Source of the DNA: Chloroflexota bacterium
GTDB taxonomy: Bacteria; Chloroflexota; Limnocylindria; Limnocylindrales; CSP1-4
Length of the DNA: 8,158 nucleotides
Direction: 5' to 3'
NCBI GenBank assembly: GCA_021815005.1
Contig: JAKAHL010000077.1
Span: 1-8,158, forward strand
The notes below the pieces were generated by a model. It was not told the origin of the DNA. It saw only the letters and a list, made by a program, of their open reading frames with translations, and did not search any database. Positions 1 to 5,083 of the stretch are shown here, one piece after another. The first letter of the stretch is position 1; every line of letters starts with the position of its first letter. Made by a program: the position numbers and the translations under genes.

Positions 1-1
1 C

Positions 2-205
2 GGCGAGCCCGGCGCCCGGCGCGACGTCGTGCTGCTCAACGCTGGGGCGGCGCTCCTGGTGGCCGGGGTCGTGGAGCGGCTGGAGGACGGCATCGAGCGG
101 GCGGCGCTCACGATCGACGCCGGGCTCGCCACCGAGCTCCTGGAGCAGCTGCGCGCGGACCGCCGCGCGCACGAGGCGGCCGCGGCCGCGGAGGCGAGGG
201 CATGA
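2..205 (+). CDS. trpD: Anthranilate phosphoribosyltransferase, C-terminal end (partial)
   Basis: This is an open frame entering from the left edge and ending at TGA 203-205, about 67 codons. The family enzyme transfers phosphoribose from PRPP to anthranilate, the second step of tryptophan synthesis, in the cytoplasm. The visible piece begins GEPGARRDVVLLNAGAALLV, the conserved C-terminal TrpD block (the usual form is R-x-DIVLLNAGAAL-x-VAG), followed by the typical final helices (VERLEDGIERAALTIDAG, then LLEQLRA). An Ala/Arg-rich tail ends the protein. The stop overlaps the ATG of the next gene as ATGA, a translational-coupling arrangement expected inside an operon. The catalytic and PRPP-binding parts lie outside the window. 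The identification rests on this short motif plus the trp context and is quite secure. Confidence 0.9.
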   Translation, partial: GEPGARRDVVLLNAGAALLVAGVVERLEDGIERAALTIDAGLATELLEQLRADRRAHEAAAAAEARA

Positions 206-3060
206 CGACCACGACGCCCCGGCATCCGCGGCTCGAGCGCGGCGGCGTGGTCGCGGAGATCGCGGCCCGGCGCCTCGCCGACGTGGTGCCAGCGCTCGAC
301 GCCCTCGGCCGCGACGGGCTGCGCCGCGCGCTCGCGACCGCCCCCGCGCCCCGCCCGATTGCGGAGGCGCTGGCAGGCCCCGGGCTCCACTTGCTCGCCG
401 AGGTCAAGCGCCGCTCGCCGTCGGCGGGCGAGATCGCGGCCGGCGACGACGCCGTCGCCCGCGCCAGGGCCTACGCGGCGGGCGGGGCCGCGGCGATCTC
501 CGTCCTCTGCGAGCCGCACTGGTTCGGCGGCTCCGTGGACGACCTCCGGGCCGTCCGAGCCGCCGTGTCGGTGCCGGTGCTCGCCAAGGAGTTCGTGGTG
601 GACCCGCGGCAGCTGGAGCTGGTGCGGGCGGCCGGAGCGGACCTGGTGCTCCTGCTGGCCGTCCTGCACCCGCGGGCGCGCCTCGCGCGCCTCGTCGCCC
701 AGGCCCGGGACCTGGGCCTCGAGCCGCTCGTGGAGGCGCACGACGCCCGCGAGATCGATGCGGCACTGGCCACCGGCGCCCGGCTGATCGGCGTGAACAG
801 CCGCGACCTGCGGACGCTCGAGGTGGACCCCGAGCGCGCGGTCCGCCTGCGCGACCTGATCCCCGGCGACCGGATCGCCGTGGCCGAGAGCGGGGTCCGC
901 GACACCGCCGTCGTCGCCCGCTGGCGCGCGTCCGGGTTCGACGCCGCGCTCGTCGGTGAGGCGCTGATGCGCTCGCCGGACCCGTCAGCCGCGGCCCGCG
1001 CGTTCGTCGCGGCCGGCACCCCCCCGCGGGACATCGCCGCCGAGGCCCGCCTGCCGTTCGTCAAGATCTGCGGCGTCACCGAGGAGGCTGGGCTGCTGGC
1101 CGCGGTCCGGGCCGGGGCCGACGCGATCGGGCTCAACTTCGCCCCGGGCACGCCCCGGGCGCTGGCGGTCGAGGAGGGGGTCACGCTGGCCCGGCTCGCG
1201 CGCGTCGCCGCCCCGCGCACCCGGATCGTGGTCGTCACCGCCGACCTGCCGGCCGCCGAGCTCGCGCGGGTGGTGGCGGCGGTGGACCCCGACGCCGTCC
1301 AGCTCAATGGTGCCGAGCCGCCCGAGGCCATCGCGCGCGTCGGCCGCCCCGCGTGGAAGGCCCTCCGGGTGGGCGCGGACGCGAATCCTGACGACGTGGT
1401 GGCCGCGGCCCGTGCCTTCCTCGCCGCGGGCGCCGAGCGGATCCTGCTAGACGCGGCCGCCGGCCCGCACCCCGGCGGCACCGGGACACGGGTGGGGGAG
1501 TCCCTCGCCGCCGCCGTCGCCCGCGAGGTGCCCATCACCCTGGCCGGCGGCCTCGACCCGGCCAACGTCGGGGCGGCCGTGCTGGCGGTGCCCGCGGTGG
1601 GCGTGGACGTCGCGTCGGGGACCGAGCTCGCCCGCCTCCCGGGGGAGCGCCCGCGCAAGGACCCGGTCCGCGTGGCGCTGTTCGCCAAGCGGGCCCGTGA
1701 GGCCCGGCGCCACCGACCGACCGCGCCGTTCGGCCCCGCGCCGGTCCACGCGGGGCTGGTGGAGGCGGACGCAGCCGGGCGCTGGGGCAAGGAGCGCGAC
1801 TTCGGCGGGCGGTTCGTTCCCGAGACGCTCATGGGGGCGCTGACGCAGCTCGAGACGGCCTACGACGCGCTCCGCCGCGACCCGCGGTTCTGGGCCGAGC
1901 TCGACGAGCTGCTGGCCCGGTTCGCCGGGCGCCCGACGGCCCTGTACCGGGCGGACCGGCTGGCCGGCGCGGCGGCGAGCGAGGCCGCCCGCCTCCGTGC
2001 CCAGGCCGTGGCCGCCGGGCGCCGGGACCTGCCGCCGATCCCGGCGCGATTCCACCTGTACCTCAAGCGGGAGGACTTGGCCCACACTGGGGCGCACAAG
2101 ATCAACAACGCGCTCGGCCAGGCGCTGCTCACCAGGCGGCTGGGCAAGTCGCGGGTCATCGCGGAGACGGGTGCCGGCCAGCACGGCGTCGCCACCGCCA
2201 CGGCGTGCGCGCTCCTGGGCCTGCCGTGCGTGGTGTTCATGGGCGAGGAGGACATCCGGCGTCAGGCGCCCAACGTGCTCCGCATGCGGGCGCTGGGCGC
2301 CGAGGTGCGGAGCGTCACGTCCGGGACCGGCACCCTCAAGGACGCCGTCAACGAGGCGATGCGCGACTGGGTGACCAACGTGGAGACGACCCACTACGTG
2401 CTCGGGTCCGCGATGGGCCCGCACCCGTACCCCACGATCGTCCGCGACTTCCAGCGGAGGATCGGCGACGAGGCGGCCGCCCAGCTGTGGGCCCTCGAGG
2501 GCCGCCTGCCCGATCTCGCCCTCGCCTGCGTCGGCGGCGGGTCGAACGCGATCGGCCTGCTGGCGCGTTTCGTGGGCGAGCCGTCCGTGCGGCTGGCGGT
2601 GGCCGAGGCCGCCGGTGACGGCATCGAGACCGGGCGCCACGCGGCGGCCATCGCCGGGGGCACGCCGGGCATCCTGCACGGGAGCCGGTCGCTGATGCTC
2701 CAGGATCGCGACGGCCAGGTGGTCGAGGCGGTGTCGGCGTCGGCCGGCCTGGACTACCCGGGCGTCGGCCCCCAGCTGGCGGCGCTGGCCGAGGCCGGCC
2801 GCATGGAGGTGACCACCGCCACCGACCGCGAGGCGATCGCGGCGATGCGGGCGACCACTCGGATGGAGGGCATTCTGCCCGCGCTCGAGACCTCGCACGC
2901 CGTGGCGGCGCTGCCCAAGCTCCTGGCGGGCATCGAGGGCTCGGGCGCCCCGATCCGCGAGGACGCGGTGCTGCTGGTGGGGTTCTCCGGCCGGGGAGAC
3001 AAGGACATGGCGGCGCTCGAGCGCTTCGCCGACGTGGAGCCGTGGGAGGCCGCGCGATGA
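202..3060 (+). CDS. trpCFB: Trifunctional TrpC-TrpF-TrpB fusion (IGP synthase / PRA isomerase / tryptophan synthase beta)
   Basis: A single 952-residue frame carries three whole enzymes. TrpC (about 10-270) closes the indole ring of CdRP. It keeps E67 and K69 (AEVKRRSPSAG), K129 (LAKEFVVDP), E178, N199 (GVNSRDL) and E229-S230 (AESG), matching the known IGP synthase active site. TrpF (about 284-495) isomerises phosphoribosylanthranilate. It has the catalytic Cys C290 (VKICGVT), R319 and the Asp D417 (ILLDA), plus LAGGLDPANV and VDVASGTE near its end. TrpB (about 525-945) joins indole to serine using PLP. It has the Schiff-base K633 (HTGAHKINN), E655 (ETGAGQHG), phosphate loop GGGSNAIG (778-785), D851, E896 and S929 (SGRGDKD). 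Linkers lie near 271-284 and 496-525. The TrpC-F junction has no ATG, GTG or TTG in any frame from just after 969 to the TrpF start, which argues for true fusion. The start ATG overlaps the trpD stop, and the end overlaps the trpA start. TrpB carries an extra Ala/Arg-rich stretch near 588-617. TrpC-F fusions are familiar from E. coli; adding TrpB is unusual. Confidence 0.95.
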   Translation: MTTTTPRHPRLERGGVVAEIAARRLADVVPALDALGRDGLRRALATAPAPRPIAEALAGPGLHLLAEVKRRSPSAGEIAAGDDAVARARAYAAGGAAAISVLCEPHWFGGSVDDLRAVRAAVSVPVLAKEFVVDPRQLELVRAAGADLVLLLAVLHPRARLARLVAQARDLGLEPLVEAHDAREIDAALATGARLIGVNSRDLRTLEVDPERAVRLRDLIPGDRIAVAESGVRDTAVVARWRASGFDAALVGEALMRSPDPSAAARAFVAAGTPPRDIAAEARLPFVKICGVTEEAGLLAAVRAGADAIGLNFAPGTPRALAVEEGVTLARLARVAAPRTRIVVVTADLPAAELARVVAAVDPDAVQLNGAEPPEAIARVGRPAWKALRVGADANPDDVVAAARAFLAAGAERILLDAAAGPHPGGTGTRVGESLAAAVAREVPITLAGGLDPANVGAAVLAVPAVGVDVASGTELARLPGERPRKDPVRVALFAKRAREARRHRPTAPFGPAPVHAGLVEADAAGRWGKERDFGGRFVPETLMGALTQLETAYDALRRDPRFWAELDELLARFAGRPTALYRADRLAGAAASEAARLRAQAVAAGRRDLPPIPARFHLYLKREDLAHTGAHKINNALGQALLTRRLGKSRVIAETGAGQHGVATATACALLGLPCVVFMGEEDIRRQAPNVLRMRALGAEVRSVTSGTGTLKDAVNEAMRDWVTNVETTHYVLGSAMGPHPYPTIVRDFQRRIGDEAAAQLWALEGRLPDLALACVGGGSNAIGLLARFVGEPSVRLAVAEAAGDGIETGRHAAAIAGGTPGILHGSRSLMLQDRDGQVVEAVSASAGLDYPGVGPQLAALAEAGRMEVTTATDREAIAAMRATTRMEGILPALETSHAVAALPKLLAGIEGSGAPIREDAVLLVGFSGRGDKDMAALERFADVEPWEAAR

Positions 3061-3914
3061 CCGGGTCCCCGGGCGCGACCGCCGCGCCGAGCCGCACCAA
3101 CGCCACCGCGGGCGCGCGTCGCGTCGCCGCCGCCTTCGAGCGGGCTCGCTCCGACGGGCGGGCGGCGCTGATCCCGTACATCGTGGCCGGCTACCCGGAC
3201 GCCGACGGCTCGCTCGCGGCCGCCTGCGCCGCCATCGACGCCGGGGCGGACCTGCTCGAGGTGGGCCTGCCGTACTCGGACCCGCTCGCCGACGGCGCCA
3301 CGCTCCAGCGCGCGTCGCAGGCCGCGCTTGCCGCCGGGGCCACGTTCGCCTCCAGCCTCGCGCTCGTCGCGCGGATCGCCTCGGCGCGCCCCGGCGTGCC
3401 GCTGGTGGCAATGGGCTACGCGAACCAGCTGATCGGCGGCAGCGATGGCCGCGATCGGGCGGGGGCGCTGGCCGCGGCCGGGGCCGCCGCGGTCATCGTC
3501 GCCGACCTCACGCCGGACGAGGGCGGGCCGTTCGAGACCGTGGCGGCCGAAGCGGGGATCGGGGTCGTCTACCTGGTGGCCCCGACGACCGCGCCGGCGC
3601 GCCGCGCGCTGGTGGCCGCCCGGTCCGGCGGCTTCCTCTACTGCGTGTCGCTGGTGGGCGTCACCGGCGCCCGGACGTCGCTGCCGCCCACCGTGCGCAC
3701 GCTGGTGCGCGACGTGACGGCGGTGTCGCCGGTCCCGGTCGCCGTGGGGTTCGGGGTGTCGCGGCCCGCGCACGTGCGGGCCCTGGTCGGTGCCGGCGCT
3801 GCGGGCGTGATCGTCGCCTCGGCCCTCGTGGACGCGCTGGGACGCGACGGCCGCGACGTGGCGGCGCTCGCGACGCTCGTGTCGAGGCTGCGGGCCGCGA
3901 CGGCGTGCGGCTAG
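3057..3914 (+). CDS. trpA: Tryptophan synthase alpha subunit
   Basis: The 285-residue product cleaves indole-3-glycerol phosphate to indole and glyceraldehyde-3-phosphate, and passes indole to TrpB through the alpha-beta tunnel. It is a TIM barrel of near-usual length (about 265-270) with roughly 15 extra low-complexity residues at the N terminus. Landmarks are LIPYIVAGYP (38-47) and LLEVGLPYSDPLADG (66-80), with E68 and D79 matching catalytic E49 and D60 of the Salmonella enzyme. Others are VIVADLTPDE, the loop-6 motif VSLVGVTGAR (197-206), the phosphate-binding GFGVS (231-235) and GVIVASALV. I chose ATG 3057 because it forms an ATGA overlap with the TrpB stop. An in-frame GTG at 3042 would add only five residues and lies inside the TrpB end. 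It is the last gene of the trp cluster, and its partner TrpB is the C-terminal domain of the upstream fusion. No clear intrinsic terminator follows. Confidence 0.96.
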   Translation: MTGSPGATAAPSRTNATAGARRVAAAFERARSDGRAALIPYIVAGYPDADGSLAAACAAIDAGADLLEVGLPYSDPLADGATLQRASQAALAAGATFASSLALVARIASARPGVPLVAMGYANQLIGGSDGRDRAGALAAAGAAAVIVADLTPDEGGPFETVAAEAGIGVVYLVAPTTAPARRALVAARSGGFLYCVSLVGVTGARTSLPPTVRTLVRDVTAVSPVPVAVGFGVSRPAHVRALVGAGAAGVIVASALVDALGRDGRDVAALATLVSRLRAATACG

Positions 3915-4034
3915 CACTAGTTCCGTGATTCGCCAACGAAGCGGATTCCGCGCCCGGCGGCGGCATTCGCGCGGGCGCGCCCTCGCCACGCCTGGGAGAG
4001 CGAGGACCGGACCAAGCCCGCCTGACGGGATTCG

Positions 4035-4083
4035 CGGGGCCGTTCGGACGGGGGGATCGTCGGCGCCGTCCCGGGTGGCCCCG
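4035..4083 (+). repeat. Nested inverted repeat (possible RNA hairpin) upstream of the PAS-LuxR gene
   Basis: The outer arms CGGGGCC (4035-4041) and GGCCCCG (4077-4083) pair over 7 bases. After an internal loop, inner arms GGACGG (4046-4051) and CCGTCC (4066-4071) pair over 6 bases around a 14-base loop. There is no following T-run. At this GC content such pairings arise often by chance, so its biological meaning is uncertain; it could fold in the 5' leader of the regulator mRNA or close to the trp operon end. Confidence 0.35.
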
Positions 4084-4149
4084 TGCCGTTGGGCCGTGGC
4101 CGGCGCCGCGGCCGATGCTCGACAATGGCCCGGCCGCGGGCGTCTTGGG

Positions 4150-4165
4150 GGCGCCTGTCGGCGCC
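4150..4165 (+). repeat. Short hairpin with 6-base arms just upstream of the PAS-LuxR ribosome-binding site
   Basis: GGCGCC (4150-4155) and GGCGCC (4160-4165) flank the loop TGTC. Each arm is itself a palindrome, so the two copies can pair as a 6-bp stem with a 4-base loop. It ends 12 bases before the Shine-Dalgarno of the regulator gene, so it would leave that site accessible. Function is unknown and chance occurrence is likely enough to keep confidence low. Confidence 0.3.
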
Positions 4166-4177
4166 AGCAGCCCGCAC

Positions 4178-4183
4178 GAGGAA
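4178..4183 (+). promoter_or_regulatory. Ribosome-binding site deciding the PAS-LuxR start
   Basis: GAGGAA lies 5 bases before ATG 4189. This is the only good Shine-Dalgarno/start pair in the long in-frame region, and it places the start about 40 residues before the first recognisable PAS block. It is therefore preferred over the distant GTG at 3925. Confidence 0.7.
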
Positions 4184-4188
4184 CCTTG

Positions 4189-4899
4189 ATGGCCCGCACC
4201 GCCCGCCATGCGCCGATCGCCGCCGAGCCGGGGGTGACGGCGCCCGTGGGGGACGGGGTCCCGCGCCACGATTCGGGGACTGTGACCGATCCGTGGCTGG
4301 GGCGCCTGGCGTCCACCGAGGGCATGTTCGTCACCGACGACCGGCAGCGCATCGTGGCCTGGTCGAGCGCCGCCCAGCGCCTGCTCGGCTTCTCGCCCGA
4401 GGAGGCCATCGGGCGCACGTGCTACCAGGTCGTCATGGGTCGCGAGCCCGACGGCCACCCGGTCTGCGGCCGCAACTGCTCGGTCACCCGGAACGCACGC
4501 CGACTGCGGGGGACCGCCAGCTACGACGTCATCGCCCACGCCCGCGACGGGGCTGTGCGGAGCCTGTCGAACACGGTCCTCGTCATCGAGGGCCAGGATG
4601 ACGGGGCCTTCCACGTCGTCCACCTGATGCGCGACACGCCGATGGACGCCCTCGTGCCGAGGCCGGCGGAGCCGGCGCCCCCGGGCCCGGACCATGAGCC
4701 CTTGGCCGAGGTGCTGACCCGTCGCGAGCTGGAGGTCCTGCGCCTCCTCGCCCAGGGGGCCACGACTGACGAGATCGCCGCGCGGCTGACCATCAGCGTG
4801 CTCACCGCCCGCAACCACTCGGCCAGCATCGCGCGCAAGCTCGGCGCGCACAGTCGGCTCGAGACCGTGCTCCTGGCGATGCGCCGCGGGCTGGTCTGA
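4189..4899 (+). CDS. PAS-domain LuxR/GerE-family transcriptional regulator with three PAS cysteines
   Basis: The product has 236 residues and is cytoplasmic, with no membrane segment. Residues 1-38 look disordered. A PAS domain spans about 40-149, opening with GMFVTDDRQRIVAWSSAAQR and LLGFSPEEAIGRTCYQVV, the usual PAS start (ligand/signal sensing). It contains C78, C93 and C97 (CY..., then VCGRNCSV), a spacing that could bind metal, an Fe-S cluster or haem, or form a redox disulphide; that reading is inference. A Pro-rich linker (151-175) leads to a GerE helix-turn-helix (about 176-236): LTRRELEVLRLLAQG, DEIAARLTISVLTARNH as recognition region, then RKLGAHSRLETVLLAMRRGL. There is no receiver domain, so the PAS probably replaces phosphorylation as input. 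It lies 184 bases upstream of cydA on the same strand, making an oxygen/redox-responsive regulator of the oxidase plausible but unproven. Family membership is secure; the signal and targets are unknown. Confidence 0.88.
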   Translation: MARTARHAPIAAEPGVTAPVGDGVPRHDSGTVTDPWLGRLASTEGMFVTDDRQRIVAWSSAAQRLLGFSPEEAIGRTCYQVVMGREPDGHPVCGRNCSVTRNARRLRGTASYDVIAHARDGAVRSLSNTVLVIEGQDDGAFHVVHLMRDTPMDALVPRPAEPAPPGPDHEPLAEVLTRRELEVLRLLAQGATTDEIAARLTISVLTARNHSASIARKLGAHSRLETVLLAMRRGLV

Positions 4900-4933
4900 G
4901 CCGGGGGCGCGGTGGCCGGCAGGCCGAGATTCA

Positions 4934-4966
4934 GCCGAAATTGATGCAGTCGCACCATGTTTCGGC
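4934..4966 (+). repeat. Imperfect 33-base inverted repeat upstream of cydA (candidate operator or RNA hairpin)
   Basis: Outer arms GCCGAAA (4934-4940) and TTTCGGC (4960-4966) match perfectly. Inside them, after a 1/2-base bulge, TGATGC (4942-4947) pairs with GCACCA (4952-4957) at five of six positions around the loop AGTC. It begins 34 bases after the regulator stop and ends 117 bases before the cydA start. There is no following T-run, so it is a poor intrinsic terminator. Its A/T-bearing arms stand out from the GC background. It could be a binding site for the adjacent PAS-LuxR protein or a structured 3' end; neither can be decided from sequence. Confidence 0.5.
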
Positions 4967-5030
4967 GGGCCGGCCGGGCACGATACGCACGGGAGATGCT
5001 GGGCGTCCGGGGTTGAGTGGCGGCGCCCGA

Positions 5031-5036
5031 TATGCT
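5031..5036 (+). promoter_or_regulatory. cydA: Possible -10 element of a cydA promoter (weak)
   Basis: TATGCT matches four of six positions of the TATAAT consensus in one of the few AT-containing patches before cydA, 47 bases ahead of the GTG. TTGAGT at 5013-5018 resembles a -35 box, but the spacer is only 12 bases, too short for a housekeeping sigma factor. The true promoter may use another sigma factor or lie elsewhere between 4900 and 5083. Confidence 0.2.
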
Positions 5037-5065
5037 TGCGCGAGAGTCGAGTCCGTTGGGCTCGG

Positions 5066-5077
5066 GGAGGATGAGGG
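5066..5077 (+). promoter_or_regulatory. cydA: Ribosome-binding region of cydA
   Basis: Two purine-rich boxes precede the GTG at 5084: GGAGGA (5066-5071), with a rather long 12-base spacer, and GAGGG (5073-5077), with a 6-base spacer. The second fits the GTG start well. The next in-frame ATG (5096) has no Shine-Dalgarno and would clip the conserved CydA N terminus. Confidence 0.6.
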
Positions 5078-5083
5078 CCGCCT

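Larger units (their letters stand above)
3915..4188 (+). other. Non-coding gap and leader between trpA and the PAS-LuxR gene
   Basis: These 274 bases hold no gene I can support. The regulator frame stays open upstream to a GTG at 3925, but that 88-codon stretch is Arg/Ala/Gly/Pro-rich with no recognisable domain and no Shine-Dalgarno at its start, so I treat it as untranslated. The gap contains several GC-rich dyads: an 11-base near-palindrome at 3941-3951, a 10-base palindrome at 3973-3982, and 6-base arms at 3981-3986/4000-4005. Two stronger candidates are listed separately. There is no T-tract after any of them, so no standard intrinsic terminator for the trp operon is visible. A GACAAT at 4121-4126 is a possible -10 element, but I see no -35 box at proper spacing. 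A promoter for the regulator is expected here by inference only. Confidence 0.6.

Noticed and set aside
3042..3056. GTG 3042 as an alternative trpA start
   Set aside because: It adds only MGGRA before the ATG that forms the neat ATGA overlap, and the same overlap type occurs at the trpD junction.
1447..3411. A 654-codon open frame on the - strand opposite trpCFB and trpA
   Set aside because: It is Arg/Ala/Gly/Pro/His-rich with no recognisable domain and lies entirely opposite conserved trp genes. Long antisense frames are expected from the GC-rich third positions. The same applies to other long - strand frames at 471-1832, 2754-4418, 3661-5127, 5411-6451 and 6481-7860.
3504..3530. TrpA motif VADLTPDE instead of the common PDLPxEE as a possible defect
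   Set aside because: Enterobacterial TrpA has VADVP at this place, so the Ala is normal. Only the Pro-to-Thr change is left, and the catalytic E68 and D79 are intact.
3911..3920. CTAGCACTAG palindrome at the trpA stop as an operator or attachment site
   Set aside because: It is very short (4-base arms), overlaps the stop codon, and has no second copy or neighbouring mobile gene.
3925..4188. In-frame upstream extension of the PAS-LuxR protein from GTG 3925
   Set aside because: The 88 added residues are basic and low-complexity with no domain, and the GTG has no Shine-Dalgarno, whereas ATG 4189 has GAGGAA at 5-base spacing.
4900..4920. GCCGG/CCGGC arms just after the regulator stop as a terminator
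   Set aside because: There are only five paired bases around an 11-base loop and no T-tract follows, so it is not convincing.
4941..4954. TTGAT at 4941-4945 as an FNR/ANR-type site before cydA
   Set aside because: Only one half-site matches. The second half (ATCAA) after four bases is absent; the sequence there is TCGCA.
4957..5016. Short 19-codon frame (ATG 4957 to TGA 5014-5016) upstream of cydA
   Set aside because: It has no Shine-Dalgarno and an Arg/Ala-rich composition, and it overlaps the inverted repeat; it is most likely a chance frame.
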